NCBI GenBank assembly: GCA_035557635.1
Contig: DATMDR010000067.1
Location: 1-16,325 of the forward strand
From: VRUE01 sp035557635
GTDB lineage: Bacteria > Actinomycetota > Thermoleophilia > Solirubrobacterales > 70-9
DNA length: 16,325 bases
Reading direction: 5' to 3'
The notes under the pieces were generated by a model, which ran no database searches, was not told the origin of the DNA, and saw only the letters and a list, made by a program, of their open reading frames with translations. Shown in pieces: positions 1-8,290 of this stretch; position 1 is the stretch's first letter, and each line of letters begins with the position of its first letter. The position numbers were made by a program, and so were the translations under genes.

Positions 1-1
1 G

Positions 2-1735
2 ATGCGCAACCTCTGCATCACCGACCCCAAGCGCAACCTCGAGCGCAAGATCCAGGAGGCGCAGCTGGCGCTCGAGTACGAGGAGAAGTTCTCCAAGCGC
101 GACATCCTCGGCAAGTACCTCAACGGCGCCTCCTACGGGACCGTCAACGGGACCACCGCGGTCGGCGTCCAGGCCGCTTCGCGGATCTACTTCTCGAAAC
201 CGGTCTGGGAGCTGACCCTGGAGCAGTCGGCGCTGCTGGCCGGCCTGCCGCAGGCGCCCACCGACTACAACCCGATCCTCAACCCCGAGGGTGCCCGCCA
301 GCGCCGCAACGACGTGCTGGGGCGGATGGCGAAGCTCGGCTACATCTCGCGCGAACGGGCGCTGGAGGGCCAGCAGCGCGGGCTCGGGCTGAAGCTCTCC
401 GACACCTACTTCGTCCAGCGCCAGCCCTACTTCTTCGACTACGTCGAGGACAAGCTGATCGAGGAGTACGGCGTCAACACGGTGCGCAAAGGCGGCCTCA
501 AGGTCTTCACGACGGTCGACCCGAAGCTGCAGGAAGTCGGCCTGGAAGCGATGCGCTCCGCCCTCCCCTACTCCGAAGACCCGGCCGCCGCCCTGGTCGC
601 GATCGAGCCCGAAACGGGCCAGATCAAGGCGATGGTCTCCAGCTCGAGCTATGAACAGAGCCAGTTCAACCTCGCCGCGCAGGGCCACCGCCAGCCCGGC
701 TCCACCTTCAAGACCTTCGTCCTGACCACCGCGATCAAGCAAGGGATCGATCCCTACTCGACCTACTACACCTCGAAACCGCTCAACCTCGACCTGCCCG
801 AATGGGGCCACTGGGAGGTGGCGACCGCCGACGAGGGCTACCAGGGGACGATCAACCTGCAGCAGGCGACGGTCGCCTCCGACAACACGGTCTTCGCCCA
901 GCTCGACCTCGACGTCGGCCCGGATAACGTCGCTGAGACGGCGAAGTCGATGGGGATCGAAACCGAACTCGACGGCATCCCGGCGGAGGGGATCGGCGGC
1001 CTGCGGATCGGCGTCTCGCCACTGGAGCTCTCCAACGCCTACGCCACCCTGGCCTCCGGGGGCATCCACCGCAACCCGATCGCGATCCGCCGCGTGATCT
1101 TCCCCGACGAGCGCGTCGACCACCCGGAGGAAGCCGACCCGAAGCGGGTCCTGCCGGAAGCGGTCGCCTACGAGGTGACGCAGCTGCTGCGCGACAACAT
1201 CACCGGCGGCACCGGCACCTCCGCCTACACCGGCTGCGGCGGGCAGGCGGGCAAGACGGGCACGACCGACAACTACACCGACGCCTGGTTCGCCGGCTAC
1301 CAGCCGAACCTCGCCACCTCGGTCTGGGTCGGCTACCCCGAATCGAACGACATCGAAATGACCAGTGTCCACGGGACCACCGTCTTCGGCGGCACCTTCC
1401 CCGCCCAGATCTGGAACTCGCTCTACGTCGGCGGCGAAATCCCCTGCGAGGAATTCGAAGCGCCAGAGAGCTCGGTCAGCTGGGCGCCCTACTACGGCAA
1501 ATACACCCAGTCCGGCGGCAGCAGCAGTGAATACGAATCGTTCTCGGAAGACTCCGAGGACGACGAAAGTGAAGCGGAGCGCAAAGGCAAAGAGGCAACC
1601 GGGGGCTACGACCCAGACGCCTACGCGCCCGGCGCCGGGCAAGAACCGGTGCCGGTGCCGGAGCCCAGTCCGTCACCGGCACCCTCGGGCGGCGGTGGTG
1701 GCGGGGCCGCGACCGGCGGCGTCGGCGCCGGCTAG
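2..1735 (+). CDS. Class A penicillin-binding protein (PBP1A-like), 3' part, N-terminus cut by window edge
   Basis: This bifunctional peptidoglycan synthase polymerises lipid II (GT51 domain) and cross-links stem peptides (transpeptidase domain) on the outer face of the membrane. The visible part starts late in GT51: the RNL...ERKIQEA stretch, the KRDILGKYLN helix and the LAGLPQAPTDYNP block are present. The signal anchor and the catalytic-Glu and STITQQ motifs must lie upstream, so codon 2-4 (ATG) is an internal Met and not the start. The transpeptidase has all three motifs, numbered from base 2: S234-T-F-K237, S293-D-N295 and K418-T-G420. After about residue 495 comes an acidic Ser/Glu segment, then a low-complexity Pro/Ser and poly-Gly tail of the kind common in actinobacterial PBPs. 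The stop lies 6 bases before the next gene, suggesting co-transcription. The family is certain; the exact paralogue (PonA or other) is not. Confidence 0.95.
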   Translation: MRNLCITDPKRNLERKIQEAQLALEYEEKFSKRDILGKYLNGASYGTVNGTTAVGVQAASRIYFSKPVWELTLEQSALLAGLPQAPTDYNPILNPEGARQRRNDVLGRMAKLGYISRERALEGQQRGLGLKLSDTYFVQRQPYFFDYVEDKLIEEYGVNTVRKGGLKVFTTVDPKLQEVGLEAMRSALPYSEDPAAALVAIEPETGQIKAMVSSSSYEQSQFNLAAQGHRQPGSTFKTFVLTTAIKQGIDPYSTYYTSKPLNLDLPEWGHWEVATADEGYQGTINLQQATVASDNTVFAQLDLDVGPDNVAETAKSMGIETELDGIPAEGIGGLRIGVSPLELSNAYATLASGGIHRNPIAIRRVIFPDERVDHPEEADPKRVLPEAVAYEVTQLLRDNITGGTGTSAYTGCGGQAGKTGTTDNYTDAWFAGYQPNLATSVWVGYPESNDIEMTSVHGTTVFGGTFPAQIWNSLYVGGEIPCEEFEAPESSVSWAPYYGKYTQSGGSSSEYESFSEDSEDDESEAERKGKEATGGYDPDAYAPGAGQEPVPVPEPSPSPAPSGGGGGGAATGGVGAG

Positions 1736-1741
1736 CGGCGC

Positions 1742-2854
1742 TTGAGCGGCGCGGCGACTTACGTCCTCCTCTGGGCCGGCTTCCTCGCCTACCTGGGCGC
1801 GCTGGCGAAGGCACCGGTCCTCGACCGCCGCCTGGTTTGGGGCGCGATCCTGCTGGTGCTGGCCGTCTTCGCCGCCGTGCCGCCGCTGCTCTCCCAGGAC
1901 GTCTACAGCTACGTCGACTACGCCCGGCTCGGGGTCGTTCACGACCTCAATCCCTACGTCCATCCGCCGTCGGCGGTTGCGGCTGATCCGGTCTACGAGG
2001 AGGTCGGCTGGACCGAGGCGACCAGCGCCTACGGTCCTCTGTTCACGCTGATGACCTACCCGCTGGCCTGGCTGCCGGTGGACGCGGCCGTGTACCTCCT
2101 GAAGGCGCTCACGGCTGCCTCGGTGCTGGGGCTGGCAGTTCTGGTCGCGCGGCTCGCACCGATGCGCGGCGTCGACCCACTCCGCGCCGCAGCGTTCGTC
2201 GCCCTCAACCCGCTGGTCCTCGTCCACGTCGTCGGCGGCGGGCACAACGACGCGATGGCGATGCTGGTCGCAGTCGCGGGCTGCGCGGCGGTGCTGGCTC
2301 TGCGCCCGGCCAGCAGCGGCTTCGCGATCGCCTCGGCAATCGGCCTGAAGCTGAGCGCCGCCTTCGTCGCCCCCTTCGCCCTGCTCGGTGCAGCGCGGCG
2401 AGCGGCGGGCGTCGGTGGTGGAGGAGGAGGGCGCTTCCTGCTCGGGGCCGCAATCGCAGTGCTGGCGATCGGCGCGGTGGGCTACACCGCCTTCGGCTGG
2501 CACTGGCTCGACTCGCTCGGCCTCGCCGGTGAGAACCAAGGCCGGGTCAGCAACTACAGCGTCCCCAACCTCATCTCCGAGTTGCTCAACCTCGACATCG
2601 ACTTGATCCGAGCCGCGGCGAGCGCCGCCTACCTAAGCCTCCTCGCCGCCCTCCTGCTCTGGACCTGGCGCGGCGCCGACTGGCTCCGCGCCGCCGGCTG
2701 GGCCGCCCTAGGCCTCCTCCTAGCCACCGCCTGGCTCCTCCCCTGGTACCTGATCTGGGCCCTACCCCTAGCCGCCCTCTCAAGAGACAGGCCCCTCCAG
2801 CTACTGGTCCTAGCACTGACGGCGCTGCAACTGGCGGCCCGCGTCCCTCTCTGA
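1742..2854 (+). CDS. GT-C family polyprenol-phosphate-dependent glycosyltransferase, MptB/GT87-like membrane protein
   Basis: This very hydrophobic protein of 370 residues has about ten membrane segments. Features shared with the MptA/MptB alpha-1,6-mannosyltransferases and DUF2029/GT87 proteins are S51-Q-D53 followed by YSYVDYARLG in the first external loop, N70-PYVHPP, Y97-GPL, and the block N156-PLVLVHVVGGGHNDA. The aromatic LPWYLIWALPL stretch near residue 333 is also typical. In such enzymes an acidic residue of the first loop acts in catalysis with a polyprenyl-phospho-sugar donor, and D53 is the candidate here. The protein is shorter than characterised MptB proteins, so the acceptor cannot be named. 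The start is TTG at 1742 with no clear ribosome-binding site. It is the only reasonable start and lies 6 bases after the PBP stop. Leucine codon CTA and the tetranucleotide CTAG are unusually dense in the last 170 bases. A nearby hairpin follows the stop. Confidence 0.8.
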   Translation: MSGAATYVLLWAGFLAYLGALAKAPVLDRRLVWGAILLVLAVFAAVPPLLSQDVYSYVDYARLGVVHDLNPYVHPPSAVAADPVYEEVGWTEATSAYGPLFTLMTYPLAWLPVDAAVYLLKALTAASVLGLAVLVARLAPMRGVDPLRAAAFVALNPLVLVHVVGGGHNDAMAMLVAVAGCAAVLALRPASSGFAIASAIGLKLSAAFVAPFALLGAARRAAGVGGGGGGRFLLGAAIAVLAIGAVGYTAFGWHWLDSLGLAGENQGRVSNYSVPNLISELLNLDIDLIRAAASAAYLSLLAALLLWTWRGADWLRAAGWAALGLLLATAWLLPWYLIWALPLAALSRDRPLQLLVLALTALQLAARVPL

Positions 2855-2860
2855 GCGACC

Positions 2861-2904
2861 GCGTTCGCTGTTTGTAGGCCTATAGGCAGATAAACAGCGA
2901 ACGC
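2861..2904. terminator. Perfect 13-bp inverted repeat after the glycosyltransferase stop, probable terminator
   Basis: Arms GCGTTCGCTGTTT (2861-2873) and AAACAGCGAACGC (2892-2904) are perfect complements around an 18-base loop. The loop itself carries the palindrome TAGGCCTA (2875-2882). The structure begins 7 bases after the stop codon at 2852-2854. The stem ends in AAA/TTT on its loop side and has no trailing T-run, so it is not a textbook intrinsic terminator. Position and strength favour a termination or mRNA 3'-end role for the PBP-glycosyltransferase transcript. Confidence 0.6.
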
Positions 2905-2922
2905 ACTGGGGCGGCGCGTCGA

Positions 2923-3015
2923 GAGGAGGGGGCATATCCCCCGAACGGGCGGATACTCAAAGTGCCGGGCTGATTAGCCCGGCACTTGTCCGGGCGGGGG
3001 ATATGCCCCCTCCTC
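2923..3015. terminator. Nested palindrome (21-bp outer arms, 12-bp inner hairpin) between convergent genes
   Basis: The outer arms at 2923-2943 and 2995-3015 are perfect 21-base inverted repeats; the left one begins GAGGAGGGGGCATATCCCCC. Inside lies a second perfect 12-bp stem, AAGTGCCGGGCT (2960-2971) with AGCCCGGCACTT (2976-2987), around loop GATT. Each outer arm is also self-complementary (GGGGG-CATAT-CCCCC). The element sits where a plus-strand and a minus-strand gene converge, so a bidirectional terminator is the simplest role. The right arm and half of the inner stem are inside the minus-strand coding sequence: they encode its last ten or so residues and supply its stop. That suggests the element was inserted or expanded at the gene's end. 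Confidence 0.7.
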
Positions 3016-4077
3016 CGCAGGCTCGTCATTTTCGTGCTCCTCTGCCGCCGCCTCCTCAGGCGACGCATGCACGATGCCGGTCGGGATCGACCATCCCTCG
3101 CGACGCCCCAGCGCCGTCACCGCGAGCACGTAGAGCACCTCGACCACGGTCATCACCCCGCGCACCGCGATCGCGATCAGCGAGCCGATCGCGAAGCTGT
3201 TCCCCGGCGCTGCCACCTTGACCGCCCAGGCGAAGGCGGCGTCGCGGACGCCGAGCCCGGCCGGCGCGATCAGGGTGGCGAGCGCCGCCACGTAGCCGAT
3301 CGCCTGCGCCGCGCCGACGACGAGGATGTCACCGGCCGAGATCACGCTGACCGAGCGGGCGACGCAGTAGAGCCCGACCGCGACCACGCCCCAGTTGAGC
3401 GCGTAGAAGAGGAGCACGACGATCACGCCGCGCAGCGACATCACCTCCGGCAGCGGCTCGCGGCCGAAGGCGTTCAGCGCGCGGTTGGCGAGCGGCCCGA
3501 AGACGCGCGGGTGCAGCAGCCCGATCAGCAGTGGGATCAGCAGCAGCACCGCCCAGCGCAGCGGCTGGTCCTGCAGGTCCGGGTGGCTGATCACGAAGTA
3601 GGCGGCGACGCAGACCGCCGAGGTCGCCTGCAGCGCCTGTTCGTAGACGATGCTGGCGACGGTGATCCGGCGCGGCACCCCAGCCCGCTCGGAGAGCAGC
3701 ACCCGGCCCAGCACGTAGAGGACGCTGCCCGGCACATAGCGAGCCAGCAGCGGCTGGCCCCAGGCGACCTGCGCGCGTCCCAGCCCGAGCCGGTAGCCGA
3801 GGAAGCGCAGGATCAGGTCCCAGCCGAGCGCGTTCAGCACGTAGAAGAGGGGCAGGACGACGAAGGCCGGGATCAGCCAGACGACATGGAAGTGCACCCC
3901 CTGGTCCTGGATCTCCGCCCACTGGTTGACGACGGTGAGGACGAGGAACCCGAAGACGAGGATCGCGATCCCAAGCTGCAGCGCCAGGCGCACACGCTTG
4001 CTGCGCGGTGGCTTGGTGCCGACCCGCGCGCCGGCCTCGCCGATCCGGTGTAGGAGTGGTTGCTGCCCGTTCCCCAC
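2974..4077 (-). CDS. UPF0104 / lysylphosphatidylglycerol-synthase TM-region family membrane protein
   Basis: This multi-pass protein matches the flippase-like membrane domain (PF03706) of MprF and of stand-alone UPF0104/AglD-type proteins, which are associated with lipid or polyprenyl-linked substrate handling. Seen from the GTG start: a basic KPPRSKRVR stretch before the first membrane helix (about 31-51), the motif RYVPGSVLYVLGRV at 113-126, and the hallmark APAGLGVRDAAFAW at 271-284. About seven to eight helices are followed by an acidic cytosolic tail rich in Glu from residue 341. No aminoacyl-transferase domain is present, so lysyl-PG synthesis should not be assumed. The frame is open back to an ATG at 4167, but that start would overlap the divergent thiL by 58 bases. 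GTG at 4077 leaves 32 bases between the genes and gives 367 residues. GTG at 3993 is a less likely third choice. The extreme C-terminus is encoded by the palindrome at 2923-3015. Confidence 0.85.
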   Translation of the reverse strand: MGNGQQPLLHRIGEAGARVGTKPPRSKRVRLALQLGIAILVFGFLVLTVVNQWAEIQDQGVHFHVVWLIPAFVVLPLFYVLNALGWDLILRFLGYRLGLGRAQVAWGQPLLARYVPGSVLYVLGRVLLSERAGVPRRITVASIVYEQALQATSAVCVAAYFVISHPDLQDQPLRWAVLLLIPLLIGLLHPRVFGPLANRALNAFGREPLPEVMSLRGVIVVLLFYALNWGVVAVGLYCVARSVSVISAGDILVVGAAQAIGYVAALATLIAPAGLGVRDAAFAWAVKVAAPGNSFAIGSLIAIAVRGVMTVVEVLYVLAVTALGRREGWSIPTGIVHASPEEAAAEEHENDEPAEEGAYPPPGQVPG

Positions 4078-4109
4078 GTCCGTCGCACCATAGTGGGGAC
4101 AATTGACTG

Positions 4110-5093
4110 ATGGGTGAGTTCGAGCTACTGGCGAAGCTGAGGAAGCGACTGCCGTCGCCTGGCCCACGCCTGCGCGTCGGGATGGGCGACGACGCCGCGG
4201 TCAGCGTGCCCGGTGGGGCGACCGCCACCTCAGTCGACGCGATCGTCGACGGCATCCACTTCCGCCGCAGCCAGGCGACGCTTCCCCAGGTCGGGCACAA
4301 GGCGCTCGCCACCGCGCTCTCCGACCTGGCGGCGATGGGAGCGGAGCCGGGCGAGGCCTACGTCACGCTCGGCGTTCCCTCCGATCTGGGAGAGGAAGGC
4401 TGCATGGAACTACTCGACGGGCTGCTCGAGCTCGCCGTCGCAACCGGGACCAGCCTGGCCGGCGGCGACGTCACCAGGTCAGGGCAGCTGTTCCTGGCGA
4501 TGACCGTGGTCGGCCACGCCGGCGCGGCGGAGGAGCTCGTGACCCGGTCCGGCGCCCATCCCGGCGACGCGCTGGTCCTGACCGGCGAGATCGGCGGGGC
4601 GGCGGCGGGCCTGCTGGCGCTGGAATACCCCGAAGCCGCGGTCGTGGCCCCGGTCGAAGCAGCGGAGCGGCTGCGTGCCCGCCAGCTCGAACCGCAGCCG
4701 CGCCTGGCGTCGGGCCGGGCGCTGGCGCTGGCCGGCGCGACGGCGATGATCGACCTCAGCGACGGGCTTGGCGGGGACGCGGCCCACCTGGCCGAAGCGA
4801 GCGGAGTGAGGCTGAGGATCGACCCCGACGCCGCGCCGCTCGCCGACGGCGTCGCCCAGATCGCCGCCGTGACGGGCAACAGCCTCTGGAGCCTCGCCCT
4901 CTCCGGCGGCGAGGACTACGAGCTGCTGGCGGCCCTGCCCGCCGAGCGGGTCGAGGAGGCGATGGCCGCGGTCGAGAAGGCAGAAGGAATCGGCCTGACG
5001 CGGATCGGCGAAGTCGAGCCCGGAGAGGGCGTCGAGATCAAGCCGCGTGGCGGGGGGCCTGTTGAGCCGAGGGGCTATGACCAGCTGGGCTAG
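4110..5093 (+). CDS. thiL: Thiamine-monophosphate kinase
   Basis: ThiL phosphorylates thiamine monophosphate with ATP to thiamine diphosphate, the last step of cofactor synthesis in the cytosol. The protein has 327 residues, the usual family length, and belongs to the PurM/AIR-synthase-like superfamily. Motifs run in order: G26-DDAAV (metal and nucleotide binding), S41-VDAIVDGIHF, S71-DLAAMGAEP, G118-GDVTR, I214-DLSDGLGGD and S265-GGEDYEL near the C-terminus. All the Asp residues expected to bind magnesium in these motifs are present. The ATG at 4110 is followed immediately by the GEFELL N-terminus typical of the family, so the start is secure. The 32 bases upstream, shared with the divergent membrane gene, show no Shine-Dalgarno sequence, so a very short or absent leader is possible. 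No other thiamine gene is nearby. Its last 56 bases overlap the tail of a small minus-strand ORF. Confidence 0.95.
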   Translation: MGEFELLAKLRKRLPSPGPRLRVGMGDDAAVSVPGGATATSVDAIVDGIHFRRSQATLPQVGHKALATALSDLAAMGAEPGEAYVTLGVPSDLGEEGCMELLDGLLELAVATGTSLAGGDVTRSGQLFLAMTVVGHAGAAEELVTRSGAHPGDALVLTGEIGGAAAGLLALEYPEAAVVAPVEAAERLRARQLEPQPRLASGRALALAGATAMIDLSDGLGGDAAHLAEASGVRLRIDPDAAPLADGVAQIAAVTGNSLWSLALSGGEDYELLAALPAERVEEAMAAVEKAEGIGLTRIGEVEPGEGVEIKPRGGGPVEPRGYDQLG

Positions 5094-5226
5094 CCGGCGT
5101 CGGCATCAGCAGGGACCGCACACCGCGCCTTTCCAGCATCGCCTCGGCAATCAGGGAAGGGTCCAACCGGTAGTGGCCGGACTCGATCAGGCTCTTTAGC
5201 TGTCGTCGTTGCATCCTGCGCCTCAT
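5038..5226 (-). CDS. Small FlgM-like (anti-sigma-28 type) protein, putative
   Basis: The ORF encodes 62 residues. The N-terminal half reads QRRQLKSLIESGHYRLDPSL and continues IAEAMLERRG. This matches the pattern of the C-terminal sigma-binding part of FlgM anti-sigma factors: Ile, SG, Tyr, a Val/Leu-Asp pair, then Ile/Val-Ala-x-x-Leu. The last 20 or so residues (PASPAGHSPSAQQAPRHAA) are low complexity and lie antisense to the thiL end, where frame constraints come from thiL. Two starts are possible: ATG at 5226, or ATG at 5214 with GAGG nearby. The sequence just upstream on this strand is the most AT-rich stretch of the area (CTTTTTACAACC on the plus strand), which suits a promoter or ribosome-binding region. 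No flagellar or sigma gene is in the window. Function is inferred from one motif only. Confidence 0.45.
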   Translation of the reverse strand: MRRRMQRRQLKSLIESGHYRLDPSLIAEAMLERRGVRSLLMPTPASPAGHSPSAQQAPRHAA

Positions 5227-5303
5227 ATCGGCTTCTTTTTACAACCCCTTAGTTCTTGGTACTAGCACATGCGTCCATACCGGCCCGCCTTGTGCCGCGC
5301 GAC

Positions 5304-5309
5304 TACCCT
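5304..5309 (+). promoter_or_regulatory. Predicted -10 box TACCCT for leaderless response-regulator mRNA
   Basis: TACCCT fits the actinobacterial TANNNT -10 pattern and ends 6 bases before the ATG at 5316, so transcription would begin at or beside the A of the start codon. No Shine-Dalgarno sequence precedes this ATG. This supports ATG 5316 over the upstream in-frame TTG at 5256. No convincing -35 box is visible. Confidence 0.45.
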
Positions 5310-5315
5310 TTGATC

Positions 5316-6011
<696 letters not shown>

Positions 6012-6020
6012 CGCACCAAC

Positions 6021-7094
6021 TTGCGGCGACTCGGCCTCACCGACCTCGGCAACAGGATCACCGGCGTAGCGGTGGCCATCGCCGGGGGAACGGCTCTCCT
6101 CATCTACGTCTACACGGTCGCGATCGGCGGCTCGGCCAGCGGGCTCGACGGGGTCAAGGGCCAGATCCTGATCGGCGGCTTGATCGCGGTCGTCATCGCC
6201 GTCGGCGTGGGCGCCTACTACGCGCGGGCCGCCGCGAAGGACATCTCCCGCCTGCAGGAGGCGGCCCGCAAGGTCGCCGACGGCAACTTCGAAACCTCGA
6301 TCCCGATCTCGTCGGTCGGGCAGCTCGGGCAGCTCGCCCGCACCTTCAACGAGATGCAGCGGCGGCTCGCCGAGCTCGACTCCGCCCGCAAGCAGTTCAT
6401 CGCCAACGCCTCGCACGAGCTGCGCACGCCGATCTTCAGCCTCGGCGGTTTCGTCGAGCTGCTCGAAGAGGAGGACCCGAGCCCCGAGGACCGGGACGAG
6501 TTCGTGCGCACGATGCGCCAGCAGATCGCCCGGCTGACCAAGCTCACCACCGACCTGCTCGACCTCTCCCAGCTCGACGCCGGGGCGGTCGCGATGGCGA
6601 CCCAGCGGGTCGACCTCAGCTCGCTGGCCCGCGAAGTCGCCCGCGAGCTCGGCCCGCGCGCCGACGCCCACGGCTCGCGGCTCGAGCTCCGCACCCCCGA
6701 CCAGCCGGTCCTCGCCAGCGCCGACCCCGATCGGGTGCGCCAGATCATTCGTATCCTGCTGGACAACTCCCTCGCGCACACGCCCGAGGGGACCAACGTC
6801 ACCGTGACCGCCTACTCCGTCGAGCGCCGCGCCGAGCTGACCGTCTCCGACGACGGCCCGGGAATACCCCAACGGATCCAGGGCCGCGTCTTCGAGCGCT
6901 TCTACACGGCCGACTCCGCGGGCGGCTCCGGGCTCGGCCTGGCGATCGCCCGCGAGCTCGCCCAGCGGATGCAGGGCCGGATCGCGATTGCCTCCAGCAA
7001 GCGCTTCACCGCCTTCACCCTCGACCTGCCCCCAGCTCCCCCACTCAGCGCACCGGCCGGAATCGCAGAGCACCCGTCCGGGGCGATCGCGTGA
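6021..7094 (+). CDS. Membrane sensor histidine kinase (HAMP-HisKA-HATPase)
   Basis: This sensor of 357 residues autophosphorylates on His and passes phosphate to the upstream regulator. It has a first membrane helix at about 14-36, a very short external loop of roughly 12 residues, and a second helix at about 49-68. A HAMP linker (about 68-120) and HisKA helix with N129-ASHELRTP (phospho-His 132) follow. The ATPase domain carries the N box around N249 (RILLDNSLAHTP), G1 box D277-DGPGIP, F box F291-ERFY and G2 box G301-GSGLGLAIA. The start is TTG at 6021; no ATG or GTG in this frame precedes the first helix. The minimal external loop argues against a folded extracytoplasmic ligand domain and for sensing within or at the membrane. 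The stop TGA overlaps the next start in GTGA (7091-7094), implying translational coupling to the protease gene. Confidence 0.93.
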   Translation: MRRLGLTDLGNRITGVAVAIAGGTALLIYVYTVAIGGSASGLDGVKGQILIGGLIAVVIAVGVGAYYARAAAKDISRLQEAARKVADGNFETSIPISSVGQLGQLARTFNEMQRRLAELDSARKQFIANASHELRTPIFSLGGFVELLEEEDPSPEDRDEFVRTMRQQIARLTKLTTDLLDLSQLDAGAVAMATQRVDLSSLAREVARELGPRADAHGSRLELRTPDQPVLASADPDRVRQIIRILLDNSLAHTPEGTNVTVTAYSVERRAELTVSDDGPGIPQRIQGRVFERFYTADSAGGSGLGLAIARELAQRMQGRIAIASSKRFTAFTLDLPPAPPLSAPAGIAEHPSGAIA

Positions 7095-8245
7095 GAGCCG
7101 CGGGCGGCGGCGCGACAGCGCTGGCGGTACTGCTCGCGCTGGCGGCGCTCGGCGGCTGTGGGGGCACAGACGGCGGCGAGGACTCGGCTGCGCAGGCGCC
7201 GCGGCCGCCGACGTCCACCCCACAGGTGATCGTCGAGACGGCCGCGAGCGGGTTCAACGCCGCCCGCGTTTACCGCGAGGCAGCGCCGGGGGTGGTGACG
7301 GTCCGCTCCATCTTCGACGCCGGCGCCGGCGAGGGCTCCGGGTTCGTGCTCGACGAGGCCGGCAGGATCGTCACCAACGCGCACGTGGTGACCGACGAAT
7401 CGAGCGGCGAGCGCGAGCCGGCCAAAGCCGTCTTCGTCGAGTTCCCCGACCACAACATCGTCCCCGCCGAGATCGTCGGCTTCGATCCCTTCTACGACGT
7501 CGGCCTGCTGCAGGTGGAGCCGAACGGCTTCGACCTGCACCCGCTGGAGCTCGGCGACGACCGCGACCTGGTTGTCGGGCAGCCGGTGGCGGCGATCGGC
7601 AACCCCTTCGGCGAGCAGCAGTCGCTCTCGCTCGGGATCGTCTCGGCGATGGATCGCTCCGTGAGATCGCTCACGCAGTTCCTGATCGAGGGAGCGATCC
7701 AGACCGACGCCTCGATCAACCCCGGCAACTCGGGCGGCCCGCTGCTCGACGCCGCGGCGCGGGTGATCGGCATCAACCAGCAGATCGAGACCGAATCCGG
7801 CGCCAGCGACGGTGTCGGCTTCGCGGTGCCGGTCTCGGCCGTGCGGCGCTCGGTCGCGCAGCTGCGCGAGGACGGCGAGGCGGAGTACGCCTACATCGGC
7901 GTCAGCAGCCAGGCGCTCTATCCCCAGCTCGCCGACAAGTTGGGGATAGAGGCCGATTTCGGCGGCCTGCTCTCCGAAATCGTGCCCGGCGGGCCGGCTG
8001 ACCGGGCGGGGCTGGAGGGAGGCGACGAGGAGCTGCGCTTCCAGGCCGGTGCCTACACCGCCGGCGGCGACGTGATCCTCGCGGTCGACGGCCGCAGGCT
8101 CGTCACCCCCGACGACCTGGCCAGCTACATCTCCTCGTTCCAACCGGGAGAGCGGGTGACGCTCGACGTGCTGCGCGACGGCGGAGAGCGTGAGCAGGTC
8201 GAGGTGACGTTGGGCAGGCGGCCCGAAGACGTCCAGCGCGGCTAG
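7091..8245 (+). CDS. HtrA/DegP-type serine protease with C-terminal PDZ domain, predicted lipoprotein
   Basis: This secreted quality-control protease of 384 residues is predicted to be lipid-anchored on the outer face of the membrane. The N-terminus has a short basic start, a hydrophobic run and the lipobox-like A19-L-G-G-C23. A flexible linker rich in Ala, Pro and Thr follows. The trypsin-like domain (about 60-255) has the full triad: H98 in VTNAHVV, D136 in FYDVGLL and S214 in NPGNSGGPLL. The PDZ domain spans about 265-375, with the IGV strand and the LSEIVPGGPADRAGL segment. The GTG start at 7091 overlaps the kinase stop and places the signal sequence directly at the N-terminus. The same reading frame stays open back to 5873, but that upstream part only shadows the regulator and kinase genes. 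The order matches mprAB-pepD, so feedback on the kinase is a reasonable guess. Confidence 0.92.
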   Translation: MRAAGGGATALAVLLALAALGGCGGTDGGEDSAAQAPRPPTSTPQVIVETAASGFNAARVYREAAPGVVTVRSIFDAGAGEGSGFVLDEAGRIVTNAHVVTDESSGEREPAKAVFVEFPDHNIVPAEIVGFDPFYDVGLLQVEPNGFDLHPLELGDDRDLVVGQPVAAIGNPFGEQQSLSLGIVSAMDRSVRSLTQFLIEGAIQTDASINPGNSGGPLLDAAARVIGINQQIETESGASDGVGFAVPVSAVRRSVAQLREDGEAEYAYIGVSSQALYPQLADKLGIEADFGGLLSEIVPGGPADRAGLEGGDEELRFQAGAYTAGGDVILAVDGRRLVTPDDLASYISSFQPGERVTLDVLRDGGEREQVEVTLGRRPEDVQRG

Positions 8246-8290
8246 CGCGACGAGCGCCGCCCGACCGCCCGTGCCTGTAGAACTCCGCAG

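Noticed and set aside
4078..4167. ATG at 4167 as start of the UPF0104 membrane protein
   Set aside because: It would overlap the divergent thiL coding region by 58 bases and add 30 non-hydrophobic residues; GTG 4077 avoids this. Not fully excluded.
5256..5315. TTG at 5256 as start of the response regulator
   Set aside because: It adds 20 residues outside the receiver fold, and the -10-like TACCCT lies between this codon and ATG 5316.
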